Of a DNA stretch of 47,831 bases, positions 8,059 through 18,500 are shown piece by piece (the first letter of the stretch is position 1; the number at the start of each line of letters is the position of its first letter). Source of the DNA: a virus; IMG/VR virus record IMGVR_UViG_3300042868_000789, positions 1-47,831 of that record; one strand, written 5' to 3'. The notes below the pieces were generated by a model. The model did no database searches, was not told the DNA's origin, and saw nothing but the letters and a program-made list of their open reading frames with translations. Both the position numbers and the translations under genes were made by a program.

Positions 8059-8069
8059 ACAGATGTCAA
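8041..8069 (-). promoter_or_regulatory. perfect-consensus sigma70 promoter
   Basis: Read on the minus strand, TTGACA (8069-8064) and TATAAT (8046-8041) are separated by exactly 17 nt: a full match to both consensus hexamers. The predicted start is near 8034, giving a leader of about 20 nt with AGGAG in front of the ATG at 8014. This is a host-type (early) promoter, unlike the ATAAATA motifs in front of the tail genes. Confidence 0.85.
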
Positions 8070-8077
8070 GAAAAATA

Positions 8078-8995
8078 TTAGGTAATAGCGGTTGTTGTAG
8101 TTAAAGTTGGTGAATTTACCTGCACGTTTGAGCCTGTTGCACGGCGAATATCTAAACGACTTGTTAGTGTACCAGTGACAACTTCGTCGAAATTTGGATT
8201 ACCACCTTTATTGTCGTTGAATTGAATATTAAAAAATACGTTACCGGCATTGTCTGTACGTGCATTAATGATGTATGTGTTAGTAGCATAGTTACCAGAA
8301 CCAACACGTCGGAAAATTTCTTGATTACTTGTTGTTAATTGGTAAAAACCAATTGCCTGCGCAGTTCCTGCCGAGCCTGATCTGGTTGTACCATTATGAT
8401 TCATAGTAATAGTACCCATAGTAGAAAACATCGTAGACCAATCTGTGAAAATTTGGTTAACACCAGTATCGCTAGTACCGCCTGTTAGTGTAACACGAAA
8501 GCGAATGTCTCCGCCACTGTTGAAGTAAAAGCGGGCTGCGTTTTGACTACCAAAAGCCACAGTAACGTTGTGCGTTAACAACCCGTTCCAACTTGCAGTA
8601 CGTTGACTAGTATTGGCATCACTGGTATCTGTGAACTGATTTCCCAGTGTGCCGCCAGCACCTAGAGACAATTTGTTAGTCTCTATGGTAGTCATTTGAC
8701 TTTCAAGGTTGGCTGCAAACGCATCAGTAACTTGGTCTGCGGTAGTAACTAACGGAAATGCTCCTGTACCCGGACTCGGTGCTTCGTTATTAGCAGTTTG
8801 GTGCTGTCGAGCCTTGATCATATCTGTGCGTAAATTCAACACTCTGATAAGGTCTACGTTACTGCCCACTGCAACTTGGGCACTGACCAAAGCCTGTCCG
8901 TATCCGCTGTTACCAGAGCCTGTACCCATGATAACATTAATCCTACTCTGTAGGTTATTATATCTTGTTGCTGTAATTAAATCACCGACTGCCAT
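8078..8995 (-). CDS. tail fibre/virion structural protein
   Basis: A 305-aa protein. The N-terminal part (GDLITATRYNNLQSRINVIMG, then SGYGQALVSAQVAVGS and LRTDMIKARQHQT) is helical and resembles a segment found in fibre-associated proteins of marine T4-like phages. The rest is Gly/Thr/Asn-rich beta sequence typical of fibres (NHNGTTRSGSAGTAQ, NAGNVFFNIQFND). No collar or chaperone domain is visible. AAGGAAG precedes the ATG at a good distance. It is the last gene of the fibre block and is followed directly by the early promoter of the sugar operon. Virion location is inferred from composition and neighbours. Confidence 0.65.
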   Translation of the reverse strand: MAVGDLITATRYNNLQSRINVIMGTGSGNSGYGQALVSAQVAVGSNVDLIRVLNLRTDMIKARQHQTANNEAPSPGTGAFPLVTTADQVTDAFAANLESQMTTIETNKLSLGAGGTLGNQFTDTSDANTSQRTASWNGLLTHNVTVAFGSQNAARFYFNSGGDIRFRVTLTGGTSDTGVNQIFTDWSTMFSTMGTITMNHNGTTRSGSAGTAQAIGFYQLTTSNQEIFRRVGSGNYATNTYIINARTDNAGNVFFNIQFNDNKGGNPNFDEVVTGTLTSRLDIRRATGSNVQVNSPTLTTTTAIT

Positions 8996-9029
8996 AATTC
9001 TTCCTTTTAACCTTGTCTATTATATATCA

Positions 9030-10580
9030 TTATAATACTAATACTTCTATTTTTTTGATGCCAACGTCATCGCTAGATTCTAACGCAACTCCAAAAACAT
9101 CTGTGTGCTGGTGAAATCCGGCAGCAATAGCAGATCCATTGTCCGATGCTACTAAACGTTGTCCTTTTCGTACTGCGCCAATAACTTTACATGGAACACG
9201 ACCTTTTAAAGCAACATAAGTTCCGCCTTCTAATTCGCTATTCATCATATATGCAGGTGCAGTAGAAACTACACCAATTGCACGTTCTCCAAATTTAACA
9301 GCAGTAACTTCCTTTTCTCCGCCAATACACACGACGGTTCCTGCTTCGTATTCAGCATCAGCAAGATATTTTTCTGCTAAGTCAGCGTAACGTGCTGTTG
9401 TTGCTGTACCGTTAAAGATAGTAGCAGTAATATTTCCTGAACTATCACGACAAGCCACTGTATTTGCAGTTGCCGCAGTACTTGCTTGACGGAATACTGG
9501 ATTATTAAATAAATCCACACCCACTTGTAATGTTGCCGCTTGAGTGGCTGTACCTGTAAATGTGTTTGAGTAAATATTAGCCCATTTCTTAGAATTTGTT
9601 CCTAAGAAGAAAGTGCTGTCAGATCCTGGGGAAAGACTTAATGTTGTTGCATCGATAACTGCAATATCTTTTGGTATGCCGGCTTGTCTTGCACGGAAAA
9701 TTAATTTTGGGCCGGATTGATTTTCATACACCGGTGTTTGTTGATCGTCTGGATCAATATACACTGCCAGGTCTTGGCCTAATCCAACTGTTAATCCGTC
9801 GTCAGATGAGAAGTTAACTAATGTATTATTAGTACCTTCTGAAATTTCTTTTAGTTTTGCTCCAGAAACAAAGTTGCCTAGACTGTCTACGATGCCTTGA
9901 GCAGCCGCAGAAATGCCCCAAAATCTGTGAGCACTACTAGTAACTTGTTGACCTTCTGTTAATACGCTGACTGTGTTAGGCAGTGTCATGCCTTTCTTAA
10001 TAACACTATAACCTGCAATAGGGTTGGTTGTATTATCAAGAGTAAACTCTGCTTTAGAAATAATATAAGTTACTTCTTCAATTCCAGTACCGCCAATAGT
10101 AGCGGCAATGATAGAATATAAGTTAGCATCGGTACCTCTTACTTGACGTGATACTAACTGAGTAGTACCAGCGCCTGCTGTTTGCGGACCAACTACTAAC
10201 CAGTCGGAAGCAGTCCTAATTTTTAATTGATTTAGTCCAGAATCGAACCATTGGTCTCCTTCTGTGGCACCCAAGGGCGCAGTTGTACCGTATTCTACGC
10301 CGCCGGCTGTTTTAAACACTTTAACACCGCCTGGTGCTTCTCCTGTATAAAACTTGATTTTTTTAGAAGGAACATCGTACCATAGTTGGCCGCGAATTGC
10401 TCTAGGCGGCGGACTACTACTGGCAAAATTTTCCAGCATGTGTAAGAAATTTTCGTTTTGAAGTTCGCCGTAGCCAGCGTAATTCTTACCAATAAGTTTG
10501 ATATCGAGCGTCTGATCTACAGTACCGTCTTCGATAGTACTAATTGCTTGCCCGTCAAATCTATTAATAACATAAGACAT
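9030..10580 (-). CDS. tail fibre/collar-type structural protein, paralogue 3
   Basis: A 516-aa protein. Residues 1-75 carry a module shared with the next two upstream genes: an Asp-Gly-rich start, the GKNYAGYGELQNENFLHMLENFAS block and AIRGQLWYD. The middle is beta-rich. The C-terminus holds a distinct domain (ADLAEKYLADAEYEAGTVV through IGVVSTAPAYMMN to HQHTDVFGVALESSDD) of the type found at the ends of phage fibre proteins. The ATG has AGGGGTG upstream, and an ATAAATA late motif lies 25-32 nt before it. Presumably a tail-tip fibre; receptor specificity cannot be read. Confidence 0.75.
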   Translation of the reverse strand: MSYVINRFDGQAISTIEDGTVDQTLDIKLIGKNYAGYGELQNENFLHMLENFASSSPPPRAIRGQLWYDVPSKKIKFYTGEAPGGVKVFKTAGGVEYGTTAPLGATEGDQWFDSGLNQLKIRTASDWLVVGPQTAGAGTTQLVSRQVRGTDANLYSIIAATIGGTGIEEVTYIISKAEFTLDNTTNPIAGYSVIKKGMTLPNTVSVLTEGQQVTSSAHRFWGISAAAQGIVDSLGNFVSGAKLKEISEGTNNTLVNFSSDDGLTVGLGQDLAVYIDPDDQQTPVYENQSGPKLIFRARQAGIPKDIAVIDATTLSLSPGSDSTFFLGTNSKKWANIYSNTFTGTATQAATLQVGVDLFNNPVFRQASTAATANTVACRDSSGNITATIFNGTATTARYADLAEKYLADAEYEAGTVVCIGGEKEVTAVKFGERAIGVVSTAPAYMMNSELEGGTYVALKGRVPCKVIGAVRKGQRLVASDNGSAIAAGFHQHTDVFGVALESSDDVGIKKIEVLVL

Positions 10581-10604
10581 ATATATTCACCCCTGGTATA
10601 ATTT

Positions 10605-10612
10605 TATTTATC
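10605..10612 (-). promoter_or_regulatory. T4-late-like promoter (GATAAATA)
   Basis: On the minus strand the sequence reads ACGATAAATA in the gap before the 516-aa fibre gene, followed by AGGGGTG as ribosome site. It shares the ten bases ACGATAAATA with the motif before gene 6 and matches the T4 late consensus TATAAATA at seven of eight positions. Confidence 0.7.
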
Positions 10613-10644
10613 GTATATTTTGGAATACGCTCGCTCGCCCAACA

Positions 10645-12510
10645 TTACGCTAAATCCTCAGTAAATGCCCAATTTCCACTGGTCATTGTAAACTTCTTGT
10701 TTTGACGGGTAACTATTACTGTTAATGCTGGTGCTAGAATTGTCTGCCCTGTGACAATATCTGTTACTGCGGCAGTAGTGCCGGGAGGCTGACCTAAAGC
10801 ACTGCTAATATCCACTGTACTAAACTCATCGCCTACGTTTGGACTATAGTCTAAATCTGCAGAAGTTGCAGTTGTTGCTGTTCCGTGTAGACGTAAAATT
10901 GTTCCGTTAATTGCAATACCCTGCTGTTCAGCAAGAGTACCATTGGGATTGTAAAAAGGTGCAATGTCATCAAGAATAGCGGCAATCTCGGTATTATCTA
11001 GCCCGGTGATATCCATACTAAATGCAATACCTCGAGCAAATACTGCATCGTCCACATACTGTTTGTTAGTAGCATCTTGCAAATTAGTTGGTAGAGGCAA
11101 ATCTATAATCTTTTTACCATTTACTGTAACTGCGCCAGCAACAGGGTTAAGCCCAATATTACCACTTGCTAGACTGATTGTGCCGTCTTGTAAATTTAGG
11201 CCGCTGGTGCCGGTGCCAGCCATTTGTAAGGAAATTAAATTGCCAACACTGACTAAACTAGAGGTGATAACTGTTGTACCTAGCGTATATTGACCTAATC
11301 CATTGGGAGCAATGATTTCATCGTTACCTATAGAAAATGTTTTTCCAGATGCTAGTTTTAAGTTTTCTGAAAGATCCCAACTATTACTGACATTGTTATA
11401 AACGATTGTTTTATCAGTGGAGCCTTTGAGTGTGATGCCGCCGCCTGCGGCAGTTAAGTTTGTAGGGAAATCTGTTTTTCCTAGTGTGATATTTTTATCT
11501 TCTACTTCAAGTACTGATGTGTTTAAAGTAGTTGTTGCACCGCCGACAAATATATCACCAGATACTTTTAAATCGCCGGTTATATCTAGCGTTGATGTAG
11601 GTGTTTCATTGAAAATTCCAACACGTTGTCCGTTTCCAGCAATAGTAATTCCAGAAACTGTAGTGGATCCTGATTTAACTTTTAGTAGAATTGATTTATT
11701 TTCAATTTGATTTTCGATTATTAAATCATTTGACGATATATATTGTCTTGCCTGGCTGGCTGTACCAATGTCTAGTCCGTCATTGTTCTGAATGAATACT
11801 CGTTCTGTAAATGTATTTTCTTCGTTGTTAAAAACTAGTTCAGATGCAGTTTTTGATGTTACACCGTCCTCGAGCAAAATACTTTCGCTTCTTGTAACTG
11901 TAACATCAAATTTTAAATTTGCTAGAGTTGCGGCATTAAATCCTATTTTTACTGGTTTGTCTACTGTACCGTAACCTGGAATAGGTAGTTTAGGAAAAAA
12001 TGCTGTACTACTAAAGATACCTAATAGCACATTTTTAACAAATAACTGGCAAATACTATGACTTACTCCGTCTATGTCTATAACTGTATCTATTTTAAAT
12101 CCAGTTACGCCTTGTTGTGCTGTGTATATTGGTCCTACTAAAATCAAATCTGTACCGTCATACATGTACATTTGATTTGTTTCATTGTTTATCCACAGAT
12201 CGCCCGTGGTCAACGGGTCTGGAACTCTCGGACTAACTTGCGGGCCACCGGATGCTCTAAATATATTTCCATCAAACACATTAAGTCTATTAGTTTGTGT
12301 GTCGAACCAAATTTGACCTTTAATTGCATTTTCAGGTGCAGTAGTAGAAGCAAAATTTTCTAGTAATTTTACAAAATTTTCATTGAATGCTTCTCCAAAT
12401 CCTACTGAATTTCTACCGATCAATGTAAGCGCAGTAGCAGAAGTATCCAACGTACCATCTGGAATCTTTGTTAATTCATTGCCATCTGTTTTATTAATAG
12501 TATATGTCAT
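10645..12510 (-). CDS. tail fibre structural protein, paralogue 2
   Basis: A 621-aa protein. It begins with the shared module (INKTDGNELTKI, GRNSVGFGEAFNENFVKLLENFAS, AIKGQIWFD; residues 3-75), followed by LYDG/MYDG-type repeats and long beta-helix-like stretches (for example VSGDIFVGGATTTLNTSVLEV) as in trimeric fibres. The C-terminal 120 residues (from about residue 480, ATNKQYVDDAVFARG on) form another domain. Only 6 nt separate it from the upstream paralogue, so it is probably translated from the same late transcript. Part of the adsorption apparatus by context. Confidence 0.75.
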   Translation of the reverse strand: MTYTINKTDGNELTKIPDGTLDTSATALTLIGRNSVGFGEAFNENFVKLLENFASTTAPENAIKGQIWFDTQTNRLNVFDGNIFRASGGPQVSPRVPDPLTTGDLWINNETNQMYMYDGTDLILVGPIYTAQQGVTGFKIDTVIDIDGVSHSICQLFVKNVLLGIFSSTAFFPKLPIPGYGTVDKPVKIGFNAATLANLKFDVTVTRSESILLEDGVTSKTASELVFNNEENTFTERVFIQNNDGLDIGTASQARQYISSNDLIIENQIENKSILLKVKSGSTTVSGITIAGNGQRVGIFNETPTSTLDITGDLKVSGDIFVGGATTTLNTSVLEVEDKNITLGKTDFPTNLTAAGGGITLKGSTDKTIVYNNVSNSWDLSENLKLASGKTFSIGNDEIIAPNGLGQYTLGTTVITSSLVSVGNLISLQMAGTGTSGLNLQDGTISLASGNIGLNPVAGAVTVNGKKIIDLPLPTNLQDATNKQYVDDAVFARGIAFSMDITGLDNTEIAAILDDIAPFYNPNGTLAEQQGIAINGTILRLHGTATTATSADLDYSPNVGDEFSTVDISSALGQPPGTTAAVTDIVTGQTILAPALTVIVTRQNKKFTMTSGNWAFTEDLA

Positions 12511-12516
12511 TTCCGT

Positions 12517-14877
12517 TTACGCTCCAGTGTAGATAATAAAGTTTAAAGCCATGAACGGGTTCAATATGTTAACTGCTGTCTGGCTAAATGTGCCTGGAGG
12601 ATCTGTTAAGATACCGCCTGAATTGCCTAGATACTGTCCTAGATTTGCATCATCTGGAGGATTACCTGTGCCCGGAACAGCATCTGTATCTGAAGGTGAA
12701 CCTGGAGCATTTCTATAAGCAAAGTATGGGTTACCTGCATTACCTCGTAGATCGTGCTCGTGATCCGGAAGATTAGTCTTTTGTAATGTAATTTCCTGAT
12801 TACCGCCGCCTGGTCGTGCTTGATAAGGATTTGCTTGATTAATATCTGCTTTAGGATCTGTTACACGATTTGCACTTGCGCCGATAGTTTCAATTTCAAC
12901 GGTAGGATCCCATCCTGGACCACTACCTGGTCCTTGAGGCACACGAAGACCGTTGTTCATGTTATCAACACCTAGTGGGAAACGTCCACGCAGATCCGGT
13001 AGTCTAAATGTACCTAGACCTAATAATGTTGCTGAATCACCGTAGGTATATTTGATAACATCAAATAATTCTGAATACTCAGATGTTTGAACTTCCGATC
13101 CGTCACATAGTAACCACCCTGCTGGTGCAGTTGGACCACCGTAGGGAATAATACTTGCTACAGGTATTCCTGGAATCGCAGTAAACAAATCTGATTTTTT
13201 AATCTTCTTAAGACCTTCTACACCCCTGCTTACTACAAATTCATCGTTTTCAGCAATCGATGATACTTGAGGTTTATCTGCAATGAACGTATCACTTAAT
13301 CTTGTAAAAAATCTTTTTCTATTGCCCAAAGGCTCTAAACTTTGAATGCTACCAACTGTTGTTTGGTCACCAGTTACTGTACTTGCAAAACTTACACTAG
13401 TTACTGTGGCTCCTGTTACAACGAATGTTCCTCTATATGCAATAGGAACAATATTTGAAACTGTTATTGTAGACCCTATAGGATATGGAGGTACTGTCTG
13501 AGGGGCAAACGTCAATGTTGCCGTCGTGCCATTTCCCGATGCTGTTAAAGTTGATAGTGTCGGAATTCCTCTCTGTCCGTCAAACTCTACTTGACTACTA
13601 ACCACGTCTCCAGTTAATTCAAACACTGTTGAACTTGCAAGTTTACTTGCAGAACCTGAAACGTTGCCTGTAACACTACCCACTAAGGATCCATAAAAAC
13701 TTGCATCCATTCTACTGGCAATAATTCTATTAAAGCGTTTTTCTGTTGTTCCTATATCTGCACCAAGGTCAAAATTAGGAACTATTGCTCCACCAATTAT
13801 GATGTCTTGATCTTCAGCAACTACTAAGTCGCCACCAATATTAACTGTGCCCGAAACACCTACACCACCTGTTACAACTACTGCTCCAGTGGTGGGGCTT
13901 AAAGATGCTTCATCGTTGGTAAATTTGGAAATACCGTTGACTAGTAATGTTCCGTTAACATCTACTGTTTCTTGAGGAGCAAAATTGTTAGGGCCTAGAC
14001 CAATACGTTCGTTGCTGTCAACACGCACCATAGTGCGGATTGTTCCGTTATTATTAATACGAATGTCTGTACTAGATCCAGTTGTCTTATTAAGTAAAAC
14101 ACCAATAGTGCCTTCAAGACCCAGTGTAACTTGCCTATCTGAACCGATTGCTAAACCAGTACTATTACGAATATCAATACCAAAGTTAGTACTACTGGTT
14201 ACATCACTACGTAAAAAATTTGCAGTTGGTACTGAGGTTGATCCTACACGTAACGATGTTGCATTTTCTGAAATACCGTAGTAATTAGAATAAAGTGTGC
14301 TAAGGTTAACACCGGCCTTGATTTCTGGAAAACCTGTGATAACAGCCTTAGGAATGAAACTTACTTTAGAAATAATCATTACTCGTTCGCCGCCGGCAAA
14401 CTGACTAACTACAGACTGACTGTTATTAGATGTGTCAACAATAATTTCAGGTTCTGCTCCTGTTTTTGCACCGCTGGATATGTTTGGTCCAACTAATATC
14501 CAACTAGATCCTGTAAACAAATATAATTGTTGAGTATCAGTATTGACCCATAGATCTCCAGCAATACTGCTTTCTGAATCCGGGGCTGTGGTGCCTTTCT
14601 TTAAACCGCCGGCTGCGCCCCAACCTGTTCCGTCGTAGACTTTAAGTTGGTTAACACCTTCTGTAGTATCATACCACAGTTGTCCTTGAATTGGATTCAC
14701 TGGCTCGGCTGGGTTGGCAAAGTTTTCTAACATGTGTAACATGTTTTCGCCAATGACTTGTCCGTAGCCTGTGGTATTACGTCCAGGGAATCGAAGAGTC
14801 GTTGTATCGTCGATGGTGTTATCTTCGACGATTATCGATCCGTTTAACTGATTAGTTCTAAAAATTCTATATGACAT
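12517..14877 (-). CDS. tail fibre with phage tail collar domain, paralogue 1
   Basis: A 786-aa protein with three parts. Residues 1-75 are the shared module (GRNTTGYGQVIGENMLHMLENFAN, PIQGQLWYD). The middle is beta-rich, with SSIAGDLWVNT- and LYLF-type repeats. The C-terminal part is a tail-collar domain: VASIIPYGGPTAPAGWLLCDG, then FRLPDLRGRFPLG, ending NPFMALNFIIYTG, as in T4 gp12 and related short fibres. The collar domain in T4 gp12 belongs to the receptor-binding, metal-binding end. Several His in the DHEHDLRG region could bind metal. It is the first of three fibre paralogues and lies 2 nt from its upstream neighbour. Confidence 0.85.
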   Translation of the reverse strand: MSYRIFRTNQLNGSIIVEDNTIDDTTTLRFPGRNTTGYGQVIGENMLHMLENFANPAEPVNPIQGQLWYDTTEGVNQLKVYDGTGWGAAGGLKKGTTAPDSESSIAGDLWVNTDTQQLYLFTGSSWILVGPNISSGAKTGAEPEIIVDTSNNSQSVVSQFAGGERVMIISKVSFIPKAVITGFPEIKAGVNLSTLYSNYYGISENATSLRVGSTSVPTANFLRSDVTSSTNFGIDIRNSTGLAIGSDRQVTLGLEGTIGVLLNKTTGSSTDIRINNNGTIRTMVRVDSNERIGLGPNNFAPQETVDVNGTLLVNGISKFTNDEASLSPTTGAVVVTGGVGVSGTVNIGGDLVVAEDQDIIIGGAIVPNFDLGADIGTTEKRFNRIIASRMDASFYGSLVGSVTGNVSGSASKLASSTVFELTGDVVSSQVEFDGQRGIPTLSTLTASGNGTTATLTFAPQTVPPYPIGSTITVSNIVPIAYRGTFVVTGATVTSVSFASTVTGDQTTVGSIQSLEPLGNRKRFFTRLSDTFIADKPQVSSIAENDEFVVSRGVEGLKKIKKSDLFTAIPGIPVASIIPYGGPTAPAGWLLCDGSEVQTSEYSELFDVIKYTYGDSATLLGLGTFRLPDLRGRFPLGVDNMNNGLRVPQGPGSGPGWDPTVEIETIGASANRVTDPKADINQANPYQARPGGGNQEITLQKTNLPDHEHDLRGNAGNPYFAYRNAPGSPSDTDAVPGTGNPPDDANLGQYLGNSGGILTDPPGTFSQTAVNILNPFMALNFIIYTGA

Positions 14878-14879
14878 AA

Positions 14880-15494
14880 TTAAGCCTCATTGAAACCGGT
14901 TAAACTTTGTACTCGAACAGTATAGTCAACTTGAATTAATCGGTTCAAAGATTTTTGCACTGGATGAAAAATAACATGTGTTAGTAGTCTACCTGGGCCA
15001 TTAGGATTATAACTGCGCAATCCTAGTTCATCAAACACGTATGCACTTTCAGTAAATGTTGCATTATCAAATGCTTCCTGATCTGCTGGCTCACCGTAGT
15101 CAAGCAAACAACTAACAATAATGTCTGTGTAGTTTGTTCCAGTTAAGTGTCGTGTTTCAATCTTGTTACGCACTGGATCGATGTTGTTTGCTGAACGATC
15201 GTCCACAACTTTTGTGTAAGTTTCATTGTATAGACCGCTGTTAATGCCTATAGTGTTTGGTGTTAAGTATGTAATGATACCTGTTGGATCTACTGTAGTG
15301 CCACCATTGCCAAATGCCATTTCATAGATAAATCCTCGACCTTCGTTGCCGAGACTTTCTGCTAATGAAATACTCATGTTTTCGTAATGGATTGCATTAC
15401 GCTTGTCAATAGCGACTTCTCCTGTTTCAGGATACCAAATTTTGATATGCCCTTCTACGTGGAAGCCAGCGTTTTCTTTAAGTGCGTTAGTCAT
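14880..15494 (-). CDS. virion structural protein of the fibre/baseplate block
   Basis: A 204-aa protein with HIKIWYPETGEVAIDKRNAIHYENMS near the N-terminus, a MAFGNGGT block, and a C-terminal FDELGLRSYNPNGPGRLLTHVIFHP segment ending in beta strands (LIQVDYTVRVQSL). This style is common in uncharacterised structural proteins of marine T4-like phages, but I cannot assign a T4 gene number. An AATAAATA late motif sits 20-27 nt upstream of its ATG and AGGT acts as a weak ribosome site. It is located between the giant protein and the fibre genes, so attachment of fibres to the baseplate is a reasonable guess. Confidence 0.6.
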   Translation of the reverse strand: MTNALKENAGFHVEGHIKIWYPETGEVAIDKRNAIHYENMSISLAESLGNEGRGFIYEMAFGNGGTTVDPTGIITYLTPNTIGINSGLYNETYTKVVDDRSANNIDPVRNKIETRHLTGTNYTDIIVSCLLDYGEPADQEAFDNATFTESAYVFDELGLRSYNPNGPGRLLTHVIFHPVQKSLNRLIQVDYTVRVQSLTGFNEA

Positions 15495-15513
15495 GTTTTC
15501 TACCTATTTCTTA

Positions 15514-15521
15514 TATTTATT
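15514..15521 (-). promoter_or_regulatory. T4-late-like promoter (AATAAATA)
   Basis: The minus strand reads GAATAAATATAAGAAATAGG just upstream of the ATG at 15494. The motif overlaps the last codons of the giant gene and would start a transcript for the fibre block. It matches seven of eight bases of TATAAATA. Confidence 0.6.
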
Positions 15522-18500
15522 CAGACAAATCTACGCCCTTGGCGCGGATGAATTTAGCAGGATCGCTGGTAGCCTCTGATAATGCTACCCCCGGAGTTAC
15601 CCATGTTTTTCCAATTCGTTTTTGAATTACAACTTTAACTCCAGGTTCTGGAGGCGTTGTCAATCTAACATAGGCACCTACATTCTTGTTTACAGCAAAC
15701 TCTGCTTCTAGTACTTTATTACCACTGGGACTATCTTGACCAAGCGTTTCGTCATAGACTTCAACTGGACTCTTACGTAGTCTACGACCACCTACAAACA
15801 CTTCTATATCCATACCTTCCCAGTACTCATAAGGGATGCTTGTATAATCAAAGACTGTACCTGTGCCAGTGCCTGCGGTGGTTGCTATAAATCCAGTTCC
15901 TATAGCGTTTGATCCGGCACCTATTGAACCAAAATTAGTAGTTCCTGTAGATGCAATTATATATCCCCTGCCTGGCTGAATACTTGTTACTGGAATTATT
16001 CTAGTATTTTTATACCATCCTGTTTCTGTTGCAGGATTTGGTCGAGGTGCAAAAGGTAGCAAGATCTGTACATATTTAATAGCGCCTGTAACTACAACGC
16101 TCGTTGCTGGAATAATAAATGGCGTAGTCTTTGCAGGATTGAATATTACTAAATCGTACGCTCCTACACTCTTTGCAGGTGTAATAAATGTTAGCCTTGT
16201 TTCGCTTATATATGTAGTAGGACATTCTGTTTCGCCTACATATACCTTAACATTGTCCCTAAAGCCTGTTCCTGTTACTGTGGTAACTTGCCCACCTAGC
16301 GGAAAGGCTGTGGTATTATTAAAGTTATAAGTGAAGTTAGTCACTGTTACACCTGGAGAATTTGTGTAGAATTCACTGGCAGTTAAATAACCGTCAGATA
16401 TTGCTTCCACTGTTTGTACTTCGTCAGTGTAAGGAACTGTGTTAGAATTTCCCTGGTCTCTAACACGAGTACCCGCAGGGTATTGATTTTTAATACCAGT
16501 ACCTAACGTGCCTCGGCGTAGTTGACTTAGAATATTGCCAGTTTTCTTCAAGTACTCAATTCTTTCTTTGTCGATAACGATTATACCGGGCTCATTCTTC
16601 AACGCATTAGGAGTTGCTAGTTTTTCTGCATCAACAACAGTAATTTTAGCGTCGAATCCATTTAACGGCTGTGCCAACTCTGTACTGGTCGAATCGTCAA
16701 CTCGTTTGTAAACAACTCTATTGACCATGTCTTTGAATATGCGATATCCAAATGCTGAACGAGTCGTTTCACTGCTGAATACTATAACTTCAATGACATC
16801 TGTCTCTAATAGCAATCTAGAAACTCTAATATATTTTAGATTGTTTTCAAGAACATATTCTACATCTGGTACTAGTAATTCGCCGTTGACTGTGACCCAC
16901 ACATACTCTGGTCCTATAGATTGTTTAGATAATTCAATTCTACCTGCACCAAGTTGTGTGTATTTTTTATATTCAACAGTACCAGGTACTAGGCTGGAGT
17001 CAAAGACTACTTGATCATTAAATCGCTGTATGTTTAATATGTCATGATTACTAAAAGTTGTAATGTCAATTTGTGTATTGTCTGGGTAACTATCTAAGAA
17101 TGTAATCGAATTTCCTTCAATTAGATAATTTGCATCTTTAAAGATTGCCAACGTAACAACATCACCAGTTACTGCTACATTACGTTTTAATTTTAATTCG
17201 TTATTATTAGACACCCAATTCCAATCACGGCCTCGCTGAATTGGTAAGCCGTTGACAAACACTTGTATATCATCTGGGTCTACGGAGTTAAATGCATAAT
17301 CTGCAGAACTTACAATATATGTTCTAGAAGTGCCTGCTACATCAAAATAATAGTTGTCGATGGATTTTAATATCCTTCCATTGACTACGATAATAACGTT
17401 ACTCTCCAACGGCTTCCTTACAGCAGGAGTATACTGTAATGTATATGTAGCAGTTGTACCATCGTGGAAGATAGTTTCTTTTTGTACTTTACTAATTGTA
17501 TTAACAAAGCCTCTGATCAGTGTAAAATTAATAACTGACCCTTGAGCAGGAGCATTTGAAAATCTAATTACAATGTTACCTTGCAGGTCAAATGTGTCAT
17601 CGGCATTGAAAGTTGTCACTGATTCAGTAACACCATCTACTGTGACAAACGCTGTATATGCATCGTTAGACCTAGCGGCTGTGACATAATCTGTAGTTAC
17701 GCCATCTGCAATAAAGAAATCTAAATCTAAAATACCTAAACCGTTTTGGCTCAAACTAGTTATAGATATTTCAGTGCCGACTACAGGAGCAGTTATTAAT
17801 CGTATTTGTTGATCTTTATAATCTACAATATAATCAGTTAATAGTCTTGCAATATTATTATCTATTTTAACTATTAAAGAATCTACAGTGCCCGGACGTT
17901 GTCCTATGTCAAAGGTGATGTCTGATGTTGAATTAACTTTATAAAACTTATTTAAAATAGTTGGGGCTCCATCACTGACCTTGTTGTAAACTTGAATATC
18001 AACACTGTCAACAATTTGTCCTGGGACAACTTCTTCTGGAGCGTGACTAGACCATGTAGATACAAACGCATCACCGTCAATGTTGATTGCTTCTGGATTA
18101 ACGCCTCGAGCACTTGAATACGCCAAGTCGCCACCTGTTATGTCAACATCAAATGTTTGATTATCAGGTTTAACACTACCGTCACTGGTGCTTTCGCGTA
18201 AAACAATTTTATCGCCGTTCATTAGTAAAACACTAGTAGGCAATATAAAAACTTGTGTACTTGCGTCGCCATATAAACTATTCATTACAGCATTAGTATT
18301 AGTGATTGAGTCTAAATTATCCAACGCAGTCACTGCTGAATTTAACACGGCCTGCTGTTGAGCAACTTGTATTTGTTTATTATTAACAGCAGTCACTGAT
18401 GCGTTGTACTCAATAATTGCCGCAGACAATGCAGTATTTGCCGCAAGCACTACGTTTGCTTGTATAACAACCTGGGCTTGAATCTGCATAGCCAGTATTA

